Part shown: piece by piece, positions 36,397 to 44,157 of the stretch | Layout of the letters: each line of letters opens with the position of its first letter | Numbering within the stretch: position 1 is the stretch's first letter | Origin: Parasediminibacterium sp046546515 | GTDB taxonomy: Bacteria > Bacteroidota > Bacteroidia > Chitinophagales > Chitinophagaceae | Length of the DNA stretch: 64,000 bases | Reading direction: 5' to 3' | Assembly: GCF_046546515.1 (NCBI RefSeq) | Contig: NZ_JBKHKJ010000001.1 | Location: forward strand, 1-64,000 | The notes under the pieces: model-generated | What the model saw: only the letters and a program-made list of their open reading frames with translations | Told to the model about the DNA's origin: nothing | Database searches by the model: none | Translations under genes and position numbers: made by a program

Positions 36397-36502
36397 GTTG
36401 TTTGTTTTGAGTTTTATGTTTTAAGTTTTGTGTTATGGGCTTAAAACGTAAAATATAGTAAATGAGCTTTAACTTAAAACTTAAAACACAAAATTTAAAA
36501 CA
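36397..36502. repeat. Inverted word repeat in spacer, copy 1
   Basis: Between mmsA and the aminotransferase: TTTTGAGTTTTATGTTTTAAG (words of 6-8 nt) is followed by the inverse TTAACTTAAAACTTAAAACA, ending at the ATG. Same family as the spacers at 43558-43680 and 44026-44157. Confidence 0.6.
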
Positions 36503-37849
36503 ATGATAGAAGAAGAAGTATTATCAGAAACGCAGGAGATTATTGAAGACAATATGAACTATACCCTGTTTTCGTGGAGCAAACAGAAGGGTATCAGCCC
36601 TATTGCTGTGAAATATGGCGAAGGGGTGTATTTGTATGACTACGATGACAAACGATATATTGACTTTTCCAGTGGCTTGATGAATGTAAACATCGGCCAT
36701 GGCAACCAGCGCATTACACAAGCCGTTGTGCAGCAAATGCAGCAGATAAGCTATGTAACGCCAAGTTGCGTAACCAAAGTGCGTGGCGATTTGGGCAAGA
36801 AATTAGCCGAGATTTGCCCCGGTGATTTGAACAAAGCTTTTTTTACGCTTTGTGGTGCTACTTCTATTGAAAACGCTATTAAGCTTGCCCGTTTATATAC
36901 AGGCAAGCATAAAATATTGAGCCGTTACCAGTCGTACCATGGTTCTTCCAATGGTGCTATGACTGCAAGTGGAGACCCACGCAAATTGCCAGTCGATTCC
37001 CAACAATCACCCAATTTCGTGCATTTCGATTTGCCATACCTATATCGTTGGGAATATGGCGAAGAAAACTTGCTGAAAGAAGCGGTTGCTTCTTTAGAGC
37101 GTATGATAGCTTACGAAGCCCCTGGCAATATTGCGGCTATTTTGTTGGAAGGCGAATCTGGTTCATCTGGTTGCTTGCAATACCCTAAAGGCTATTTGAA
37201 AGCTGTAAGGAAAATTTGTGACGATAACGGCATCCTATTGATTATGGATGAAGTGATGAGCGGTTTTGGCCGTACAGGTAAATGGTTTGGTTTTGAAAAC
37301 CATGGTATTGTACCGGATATGATTGCGATGGCTAAAGGGCTTACCTGTGGGTATATACCATTTGGTTGCTTGATGGTAAGCGACAGAATAGCGGCTAAGT
37401 ATGACGATGCCATGTTGGCTTTAGGGTTAACTTATTCTGCCCATCCTGTTGCATGTGCCGCAGCATTGGAAACCATACAAGTGTATGAAGATGAGAAATT
37501 GATAGAAAATGCCGTTTATATGGGTGAATACCTAAATGGGCAAATAGAGCTTTTGAAGAAAAAGCACAAAAGCATTGGGGACTGGAGAAATACTGGTTTA
37601 TTAGGTTGTTTGGAAATTGTAAAAAACAGGGAAACAAAAGAACCAATGGCTCCATTCAATGCAAAACCAGCAGAATCGTTGGTGATGAACAAGGTAGCAG
37701 CAAAAATTAAAGAACTGGGCATGTACACATTTGTGCGTTGGGGCTATGTATTTATAGCACCTCCATTGTGTGTTACAAAAGATCAAATAGACGAAGGTTT
37801 GGCTATCATCAGCGAGGCATTACTTATTGCCGATGAACATACCTATTAA
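36503..37849 (+). CDS. Class III aminotransferase, omega-amino acid type
   Basis: 448 aa, cytoplasmic, PLP-dependent. Fold signatures: FSSGLMNVNIGHGNQRI near residue 55, FTLCGATSIENAIKLAR, LIMDEVMSGFGRTGKWFGF (the conserved Asp that contacts PLP is in IMDEV), and MIAMAKGLTCGYIPFGC with the PLP Lys278. The family includes beta-alanine:pyruvate and beta-aminoisobutyrate:pyruvate aminotransferases. Its place between the semialdehyde dehydrogenase and the uracil permease makes beta-alanine to malonate semialdehyde the most likely reaction. The amino acceptor (pyruvate or 2-oxoglutarate) cannot be told from sequence. Upstream spacer holds the inverted word repeat. Confidence 0.88.
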   Translation: MIEEEVLSETQEIIEDNMNYTLFSWSKQKGISPIAVKYGEGVYLYDYDDKRYIDFSSGLMNVNIGHGNQRITQAVVQQMQQISYVTPSCVTKVRGDLGKKLAEICPGDLNKAFFTLCGATSIENAIKLARLYTGKHKILSRYQSYHGSSNGAMTASGDPRKLPVDSQQSPNFVHFDLPYLYRWEYGEENLLKEAVASLERMIAYEAPGNIAAILLEGESGSSGCLQYPKGYLKAVRKICDDNGILLIMDEVMSGFGRTGKWFGFENHGIVPDMIAMAKGLTCGYIPFGCLMVSDRIAAKYDDAMLALGLTYSAHPVACAAALETIQVYEDEKLIENAVYMGEYLNGQIELLKKKHKSIGDWRNTGLLGCLEIVKNRETKEPMAPFNAKPAESLVMNKVAAKIKELGMYTFVRWGYVFIAPPLCVTKDQIDEGLAIISEALLIADEHTY

Positions 37850-37921
37850 GCCGTAGCTGACTCTAATTGCAAAGTACACTAACGGCTGTTGGGTGAGTTG
37901 AAAAATGAGAGAAAAGAGATA

Positions 37922-37965
37922 GAGAGGCTAAACGCCGCAATGCGTTGTGGCCTCTCGCTTTTTTT
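37922..37965 (+). terminator. Candidate intrinsic terminator
   Basis: GAGAGGCT ... GGCCTCTC arms with partly paired CGCCGCAA/TTGTGG inside, followed by TTTTTTT. It lies 70 bp after the aminotransferase stop and could separate it from the permease gene or attenuate the operon. Confidence 0.65.
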
Positions 37966-38137
37966 AAAGGATTGCCTGCCACATAAGCACATACAACACA
38001 TATGAAAGAAAAAAAATAGGGCATATAACTTTTCTTGTGTTTTTAGTTTTAAATAGGTAGAAAAAAGATATAAATTGCAGCATATGATTATTAGGAGGAA
38101 ACCATCCTAATTCCTAATTTCTAATTCGTAATTGAGA

Positions 38138-39586
38138 ATGGCAGCACAAGATATTACAACCTCTACGCTTTACAGTGAAGATTTGGCACCTATACCGCAG
38201 CATAAGCGCACTTGGAAGACTTGGAACTATGCAGCTTTATGGATAAGCATGAGCCTTTGCATACCTACCTACATGCTAGCCAGTTCGCTGATAGAAGGTG
38301 GTATGAATTGGTGGCAGAGTATCCTTACTATATTCATAGGGAATAGTGTGGTGTTGATTCCTATGATTTTAAATGGCCATGCAGGTGCTAAATATGGCAT
38401 TCCCTTTCCTGTGTTTGCAAGGGCAAGCTTTGGTACTTCTGGTGCCAATATCCCAGCGTTGCTAAGGGCAGTTGTAGCTTGTGGTTGGTTTGGTATACAA
38501 ACATGGATTGGTGGCTTTGCTTTGTACCAGATGTTCCGCTTGTGGATACCCGCTTTAGAAACCTTGCCCCTTGTTTTCCCAGCATCTTGGGGGTTGAAAA
38601 CAGGGCCAGCTATAACGTTCTTTTGTTTCTGGTTATTGAATATGTACGTGGTGTATTTAGGTGTGGAAAGTATCAAAAAGCTATTGGTTTTCAAAGCCTT
38701 TTTCCTGCCAGTTGCTGCTTTGGCGTTGTTATTTTGGGCTATCTCCGCCGGGCATGGCTTGGGACCTATTTTGCAACAGCCCTCTAAGTTTGCCACTACT
38801 GCTGGGTTTTTCGCTTTTTTCTTTCCTGCATTAACGGGGATGGTGGGCTTTTGGGCTACCTTATCCCTCAATATCCCTGATTTTACACGCTATGCTGTAA
38901 GTCAGGATGCACAGGTTAAAGGACAGATTATTGGTTTGCCACCAGCCATGACATTATTCAGTTTTATAGGGGTTGTGGTTACATCTGCAACTACCATCAT
39001 CTACGGCACTACTATTTGGGATCCATTGGTATTAGCAGGGCGATTTGATAGTAAACTATTGGTAAGTGTGGCGATGATAGCGGTTGCTATTTCTACGTTG
39101 GCTACTAATATTGCTGCCAATATAGTAAGCCCAGCAAACGATTTTGCCCATCTAGCCCCATCAAAAATTAGTTTTCGTACAGGTGGTTATATAACAGGAT
39201 TCATTGGTATTTGCATCTTTCCATGGAAGTTAATTGCAGACCCAACAGGTTTTATTTTCACTTGGTTAGTTGGCTATTCCAGCCTTTTGGGGCCAGTAGG
39301 TGGAATTATGATTGTCGATTATTATTTTATCAGGAAGCAGACTTTGGATTTGGAAGGTTTGTATAACCCAAAAGGGATATATAGTTTTTCAAATGGTACG
39401 AACTGGGTTGCGGTGATAGCATTGATATTGGGCATTTTGCCAAATGTGCCGGGTTTTTTAACTATTATACATGTAGTAGGACCCGATGCTTTCCCTGGAT
39501 GGATAAATGCTTTGTACAGCTATGCTTGGTTTGTGGGTTTTGGTATTAGTGGGCTGGTTTACTGGGCGTTTAGTAAAAAAGACTAG
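38138..39586 (+). CDS. NCS1 family nucleobase (uracil/allantoin) permease
   Basis: About 482 aa from ATG at 38138; a TTG two codons upstream is less likely. Twelve hydrophobic segments. NCS1 signatures include APIPQHKRTWKTWNYAALW at the N terminus, IPFPVFARASFGTSGANIPALL (first part) and ACGWFGIQTWIGGFALYQM (second part), and LNIPDFTRYAVSQDAQVKGQ (trimmed) before helix 6. NCS1 symporters bring uracil, allantoin, hydantoin or thiamine into the cell with Na+ or H+. In this cluster uracil or thymine uptake is the natural reading. The leader at 38089-38137 contains a small hairpin (TTAGGAGG AAA CCATCCTAA). Confidence 0.9.
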   Translation: MAAQDITTSTLYSEDLAPIPQHKRTWKTWNYAALWISMSLCIPTYMLASSLIEGGMNWWQSILTIFIGNSVVLIPMILNGHAGAKYGIPFPVFARASFGTSGANIPALLRAVVACGWFGIQTWIGGFALYQMFRLWIPALETLPLVFPASWGLKTGPAITFFCFWLLNMYVVYLGVESIKKLLVFKAFFLPVAALALLFWAISAGHGLGPILQQPSKFATTAGFFAFFFPALTGMVGFWATLSLNIPDFTRYAVSQDAQVKGQIIGLPPAMTLFSFIGVVVTSATTIIYGTTIWDPLVLAGRFDSKLLVSVAMIAVAISTLATNIAANIVSPANDFAHLAPSKISFRTGGYITGFIGICIFPWKLIADPTGFIFTWLVGYSSLLGPVGGIMIVDYYFIRKQTLDLEGLYNPKGIYSFSNGTNWVAVIALILGILPNVPGFLTIIHVVGPDAFPGWINALYSYAWFVGFGISGLVYWAFSKKD

Positions 39587-39595
39587 TGGGGTTCT

Positions 39596-39807
39596 TTTAC
39601 CACAAAGGTCACAAAGGGTTTACACAAGGATCACAAGGTAGAAAACAACATATTTACAGAAATCTAAAAATCTTTTTTAAGGGCACAAGGAGGTGCTTTG
39701 AGAGTTAAATATATATTAGAGGTGTAGAATTTTCCTTGTGAACTTTTCCTTAATTATACTTTGTGCTCTTTGTGAATCTTTTCTCTTGTGTTCTTTGTGG
39801 TTAAAAA
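39596..39807. repeat. Variant copy of CCACAAAGG repeat, both arms
   Basis: ACCACAAAGGTCACAAAGGG at the left and TGTGTTCTTTGTGGTTAAAA at the right are inverted arms about 200 bp apart. They fill the whole gap between the permease stop and the dihydropyrimidinase start. Confidence 0.6.
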
Positions 39808-39819
39808 ATTTGATTTAAT

Positions 39820-41196
39820 ATGAGTACTACGTTAATAAAAGGCGGAAGAGTTATTACAGCTACGGATGATTATGTGGCTGATATATTTATCGAGGGGGAA
39901 ACTATCTCCGCCATTGGTAAGAACCTAAATGTAAAGGCAGATAAGGAAATAGATGCTGCAGGGCTGTTGGTAATGCCGGGTGGTATTGATCCCCATGTGC
40001 ATTTGTCCATGCCATTCATGGGGACTTTTTCCAGTGATACCTATGAAACGGGTACTAGGGCTGCTTTACATGGTGGCACTACCACCATTATAGATTTTGT
40101 GTTGCAAACACAAGGAAAAAGTTTGCAACATGCTTTGGATGACTGGAACAGCCGTGCCAAAGGTACTGCCGTAGGCGATTATAGTTTTCACATGGCGGTT
40201 ACAGACTTTAACGAAGACACCAAAAAAGAAATACAGCATTTTGTAGAGAAGGAAGGTATTACCTCTTTCAAAACCTTTATGGCCTACAAAGGTGCGTTGA
40301 TGATAGACGACAGGCAGATGATTGGCCTGATGCAGGAAGTAAAGAAACAAGGCGGTATGGTTACCGTACATGCTACTAATGGTGATATGATTGATTACCT
40401 GATAGCCAAACATAAATCAGAAGGGAAATTAGCTCCAATATACCATTATTTATCGCAGCCCGAAGTGACGGAAGCAGAGGCTTCTTCCCGCTTTGTGGAT
40501 ATGCTTGATTATACAGGTTGCAAGGGGTATATTGTACACCTTACCTGTGAAGGCGCTTTGAATGCTGTAAGGGATGCTACCAAGCGTAACCAAAACCTTA
40601 CAGTAGAAACCTGTATTCAATACCTTGTTTTGGATGCCTCATTATATGAAAATGATTTCGAAGGAGCTAAATGGGTAATGAGCCCACCGCTTAGGGAAAA
40701 GAAAGATCAGGCTACTTTATGGGCTGGTATCAATCAGGGTTTGGTGAACGTAGTAGCCACAGACCATTGCCCTTTTATGTGGGAGCAAAAGTTGATGGGT
40801 AAAAACGATTTCTCTAAAATACCCAACGGTCACCCTGCCATTGAAAACAGGATGGAGCTATTGTTTAGCGAAGGCGTGAACAAAGGCAAAATCTCTCTAA
40901 ATAAATATGTGGAAGTAGCCAGTACCAATGCGGCCAAAGCATTCGGCATGTTCCCTAAAAAAGGAACGATTGCCATTGGTAGCGATGCCGATATTATATT
41001 GATTGACCCAAATGAAAAGCACACCCTTTCTGTAAAAACCCACCACATGAATGTGGACTATAGCGGCTACGAAGGCTGGGAATTGACAGGCAAGGTTAAA
41101 ACGGTATTGCTAAGGGGTACAGTAGCCATTGACAATAATGAATGCTTCGTAGATAAAGGATTTGGCCAATTTGTAAAAAGGAACAAGGTAGGATAG
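39820..41196 (+). CDS. hydA: Dihydropyrimidinase
   Basis: 458 aa, cytoplasmic amidohydrolase. LVMPGGIDPHVHLSMPFMG has the HxH metal pair, SFKTFMAYKGALMIDD holds the carboxylated Lys (the MAYK lysine), and NVVATDHCPF carries the fourth His and Asp region; NDFSKIPNGHPAIENRM follows. Dihydropyrimidinase hydrolyses 5,6-dihydrouracil or dihydrothymine to N-carbamoyl-beta-alanine or its methyl homologue. It is followed 66 bp later by the beta-ureidopropionase. Hydantoinase side activity is common in the family. All metal ligands are visible, so it should be active. Confidence 0.94.
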   Translation: MSTTLIKGGRVITATDDYVADIFIEGETISAIGKNLNVKADKEIDAAGLLVMPGGIDPHVHLSMPFMGTFSSDTYETGTRAALHGGTTTIIDFVLQTQGKSLQHALDDWNSRAKGTAVGDYSFHMAVTDFNEDTKKEIQHFVEKEGITSFKTFMAYKGALMIDDRQMIGLMQEVKKQGGMVTVHATNGDMIDYLIAKHKSEGKLAPIYHYLSQPEVTEAEASSRFVDMLDYTGCKGYIVHLTCEGALNAVRDATKRNQNLTVETCIQYLVLDASLYENDFEGAKWVMSPPLREKKDQATLWAGINQGLVNVVATDHCPFMWEQKLMGKNDFSKIPNGHPAIENRMELLFSEGVNKGKISLNKYVEVASTNAAKAFGMFPKKGTIAIGSDADIILIDPNEKHTLSVKTHHMNVDYSGYEGWELTGKVKTVLLRGTVAIDNNECFVDKGFGQFVKRNKVG

Positions 41197-41261
41197 AACC
41201 GCATACCCTAAAGGGGTATAAAAAACTTATAATTCATAACTCATAATTCATAATTAAAAAG

Positions 41262-42128
41262 ATGCCTCGTATTGTAAAGTCTGGTTTAATACAAATGAGT
41301 TTGCCCCTCACAGAAGGGGAGGGCACTATTGATGAAATAGTAGAAGCCATGTACCTGAAACATATCCCGCTAATAGAAGAAGCGGGTAAGCAGGGTGTAC
41401 AGATATTGTGCTTGCAGGAAATTTTCAATACGCCTTATTTCTGTCCAGGTCAGGATAAAAAATGGTATGCTTCTGCCGAAGCAGTGCCAGGGCCTACCAC
41501 AGAACGCTTAGCTGTATATGCAAAAAAATACAGCATGGTAATCATAGTGCCCATTTATGAAAAGGAACAATCGGGCTTTTTATACAATACGGCTGCGGTG
41601 ATAGATGCTGATGGTACATACCTAGGTAAATACCGTAAAAATCATATCCCACATACAGGAGGTTTTTGGGAGAAATTCTTCTTCAAACCAGGCAACTTGG
41701 GCTACCCTGTTTTCCAAACCAAATATGCCAAAGTAGGGGTGTATATCTGCTACGACAGGCATTTTCCAGATGGGGCAAGATGCTTAGGATTAAACGGGGC
41801 AGAGATTGTTTACAATCCTTCTGCTACTACAGTCGGTCAATCCCAATACTTGTGGAAATTAGAACAACCAGCACATGCAGTAGCCAATGGTTACTTTATG
41901 GGTTGTATCAACAGGGTTGGGGAAGAAAAGCCTTGGAACCTAGGTAAGTTTTATGGCACCTCTTATTTTGTTAACCCTAGGGGACAAATTTTTGCAGAAG
42001 CCAGTCAGGACAATGACGAACTATTGGTTGCCGAGTTTGACTTAGATATGATAGAAGAAGTCCGCAACAATTGGCAGTTTTTCAGGGATAGAAGGCCTGA
42101 AACCTATGGGAAGATAGTAGAATTGTAG
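41262..42128 (+). CDS. Beta-ureidopropionase (nitrilase superfamily)
   Basis: 288 aa, cytoplasmic. The Glu-Lys-Cys triad of the nitrilase fold is clear: VQILCLQEIF (Glu53), GKYRKNHIPH (Lys126) and GVYICYDRHFPDGARCLG (Cys163). The sequence fits the beta-ureidopropionase branch (LGLNGAEIVYNPSATTVGQ). It hydrolyses N-carbamoyl-beta-alanine to beta-alanine, carbon dioxide and ammonia. The leader (41228-41261) is a stutter of ATAATTCATAACTCATAATT ending with an A-rich start. The spacer after the gene contains GC-rich CCCCTCTAGAGGGG hairpins. Confidence 0.9.
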   Translation: MPRIVKSGLIQMSLPLTEGEGTIDEIVEAMYLKHIPLIEEAGKQGVQILCLQEIFNTPYFCPGQDKKWYASAEAVPGPTTERLAVYAKKYSMVIIVPIYEKEQSGFLYNTAAVIDADGTYLGKYRKNHIPHTGGFWEKFFFKPGNLGYPVFQTKYAKVGVYICYDRHFPDGARCLGLNGAEIVYNPSATTVGQSQYLWKLEQPAHAVANGYFMGCINRVGEEKPWNLGKFYGTSYFVNPRGQIFAEASQDNDELLVAEFDLDMIEEVRNNWQFFRDRRPETYGKIVEL

Positions 42129-42138
42129 ACTTTATAAA

Positions 42139-42200
42139 ATTCCCCTCTAGAGGGGTGCCCGAAGGGCGGGGTGGTTACTTCGCTATTGCGAAGTGTTTTA
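42139..42200. repeat. GC-rich intergenic hairpins
   Basis: CCCCTCTAGAGGGG palindrome followed by GCCCGAAGGGCGGGG and a CTTCGCTATTGCGAAG hairpin between the ureidopropionase and preT genes. Could attenuate or protect the mRNA. Confidence 0.5.
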
Positions 42201-42222
42201 TTGAACTTTAAAACTTAAAATA

Positions 42223-43557
42223 ATGATTTCCAGCAACCGTTTAACACCGGCAGAATACGAAATAAACTTTAGCGATATACACCCTCCATATGCTACCCAA
42301 AATGGAGCGTTGGTGGATGCCAATAAATGTTTGTTTTGTTATGATGCACCTTGTACCAAAAGTTGCCCCACAGGTATAGATGTACCTAAGTTTATCAAAC
42401 AGATTGTAACAGGTAATATAAAAGGCTCTGCCCATACCATTTTCAGCTCCAATATTTTGGGTGCTGGTTGCAGCAAGGTTTGCCCAGTAGAAAAATTGTG
42501 CGAAGGCAGTTGCGTATATAACCTAATGGAAGAAGCGCCTGTGGAAATAGCTCAATTGCAACGCTATTCTACAGAAAAAGCCATTGCCGAAAAATGGCAG
42601 TTGTTTACCCGCAAACCATCAACAGGTAAAAAAGTAGCGGTTGTGGGTGCAGGCCCAGCAGGATTAAGCTGTGCGTTTAACCTAAGCAAGGAAGGTGTAG
42701 ATGTAACCATCTATGAAAAAGAAAGCAAGGGCGGTGGCTTGATGACTTATGGCATTGCTGCTTATAAAGTAACCCCTGAATTTTGTGAGGACGAAGTAAA
42801 TTATATCTTGTCCATCGGTGGTATTGAAGTTAAGTACAATCAAGAATTAGGAAAAGACATTACGATAGAAGGTTTAAAAGCAGAATACGATGCTGTTTAT
42901 TTGGCTTTTGGCGTTGGCTTGGCAAGGCAACTATCAGTTCCTGGTGAAAACTTGGAAGGTGTGGTAGATGCTATCAGCTTTATTTATGGCTTAAGGGCAG
43001 ATGGTTTTGCTTCAGTTCCGGTTGGCGATAAAGTAGCTGTGATTGGTTTGGGCATGACGGCAATTGATGCTGCTACCCAAGCAAAACGCCTAGGCGCAAA
43101 AGAAGTAACCATTGTTTACCGCCGTACGCAGGATGAAATGCCTTGTACAGAAGTAGAGTTGGATATTGCTAAACTAGATGGCTGTAATATCATTTGGCTA
43201 GCTGCACCTAAAGAAGTATTAGGCGTAGATGGCAAAGTAAGCCAATTGGTTTGCGAACAAATGGAATTGGGCGAACCCGATGCAAGCGGCCGCCTCAGCC
43301 CTGTTGCCACAGGCAATAGCTTCACCCTTGATGTAGACATGGTAATAAAAGCAGCCGGTCAAATGCCGTTCGAAGGCTTAGTTAATGCAAATCAACTGAG
43401 CAACAAGTCTGGTAAAATAGCCGTAACAGATAAATCAATTACTAGCACTACAGGCGTCTTTGCAGGTGGTGATTGTGTGAATGGTGGTAAAGAAGTGGTT
43501 GATGCGGTGCAAGCGGGTAAGGACGGCGCTGTTGCTATTTTAAGATATTTGTTTTAA
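42223..43557 (+). CDS. preT: NAD-dependent dihydropyrimidine dehydrogenase, PreT subunit
   Basis: 444 aa, cytoplasmic flavoprotein. N-terminal 4Fe-4S cysteine motifs CLFCYDAPCTKSCPTG (Cys36, 39, 44, 48) and GAGCSKVCPVEKLCEGSC are followed by the FAD motif KVAVVGAGPAGLSCAF and the NAD motif KVAVIGLGMTAIDAATQ, and by GVFAGGDCVNGGKEVVDAV for the second FAD contact. This is the small, GltD-like subunit that passes electrons from NADH to PreA. Together they reduce uracil or thymine to the 5,6-dihydro form (or the reverse). PreA normally follows directly; here a four-helix-bundle gene lies between. Confidence 0.94.
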   Translation: MISSNRLTPAEYEINFSDIHPPYATQNGALVDANKCLFCYDAPCTKSCPTGIDVPKFIKQIVTGNIKGSAHTIFSSNILGAGCSKVCPVEKLCEGSCVYNLMEEAPVEIAQLQRYSTEKAIAEKWQLFTRKPSTGKKVAVVGAGPAGLSCAFNLSKEGVDVTIYEKESKGGGLMTYGIAAYKVTPEFCEDEVNYILSIGGIEVKYNQELGKDITIEGLKAEYDAVYLAFGVGLARQLSVPGENLEGVVDAISFIYGLRADGFASVPVGDKVAVIGLGMTAIDAATQAKRLGAKEVTIVYRRTQDEMPCTEVELDIAKLDGCNIIWLAAPKEVLGVDGKVSQLVCEQMELGEPDASGRLSPVATGNSFTLDVDMVIKAAGQMPFEGLVNANQLSNKSGKIAVTDKSITSTTGVFAGGDCVNGGKEVVDAVQAGKDGAVAILRYLF

Positions 43558-43680
43558 GTTTTGTGTTTTAAGTTTTGTGTTAAGAAACCAACATTAACTT
43601 AAAACCTAAAACTCAAAACCTAAAACACCACACGTTTCCCTAACTTAAAACACAAAACATATAACTTAAAACAACAAGCC
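43558..43680. repeat. Inverted word repeat in spacer, copy 2
   Basis: Begins just after the preT stop with TTTTGTGTTTTAAGTTTTGT and is followed by ATTAACTTAAAACCTAAAAC and further A-rich words, ending at a GTG start. With copy 3 (44026-44157) it flanks the four-helix-bundle gene as direct repeats. Confidence 0.65.
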
Positions 43681-44025
43681 GTGGCTGAAACTAAGATTTT
43701 AGATTTATCTTTTGACTTTGCATTGCAAATGATTGAGCTATATAAAATTTTAGTTGAAAAAAGGGAATTTGTTATTTCGAAGCAATTATTAAGAAGTGGA
43801 ACAAGTATAGGGGCAAATATAGAAGAGGCAGGAGCGGGACAATCAAGAAAGGATTTTATTTCTAAAATGTCAATTGCCTCTAAAGAAGCGAGGGAAACAA
43901 GGTATTGGCTTAGGTTATTGGATAGAAGTAAGTTAGTAGATATAGATTATTCCAAGTATCTGCTTTCAATTGATCATATTGTAAATATATTGACAAAAAT
44001 AGTAAAGACGGCAAGTCAAGGATAG
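43681..44025 (+). CDS. Four-helix-bundle protein (S23/IVP family)
   Basis: 114 aa; GTG start (the reading frame begins MAETKILDLSFDFALQM). LLRSGTSIGANIEEAGAGQS and ARETRYWLRLLDRS (18 and 14 residues) are the conserved surface loops of the S23/TIGR02436 family, long known as 23S rRNA intervening-sequence proteins and as the accessory Avd protein of diversity-generating retroelements. They are small, basic, homo-pentameric helical bundles that bind RNA. No reverse transcriptase or variable gene is near. The gene splits preT from preA and is flanked on both sides by similar spacers, so it looks inserted. Confidence 0.85.
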   Translation: MAETKILDLSFDFALQMIELYKILVEKREFVISKQLLRSGTSIGANIEEAGAGQSRKDFISKMSIASKEARETRYWLRLLDRSKLVDIDYSKYLLSIDHIVNILTKIVKTASQG

Positions 44026-44157
44026 TTGTTTTAAGTTTTGTGTTTTAGGTTTTGGGTTTAGAAAATTGTATTAACTTAAACCTTAAAACACAAAACCTAA
44101 AACAACAAAAAGGGCTTTAACTTAAAACACAAAACATAAAACTTAAAACAAAAAAGT
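44026..44157. repeat. Inverted word repeat in spacer, copy 3
   Basis: GTTTTAAGTTTTGTGTTTTA then TATTAACTTAAACCTTAAAA and a second A-rich block before the preA start. Order and words match copy 2, so the two bracket the four-helix-bundle gene. Confidence 0.65.

Noticed and set aside
38269..38871. Minus-strand 200-aa frame in the permease gene
   Set aside because: Antisense to transmembrane segments; Lys/Pro/Asn-rich as expected from such antisense.
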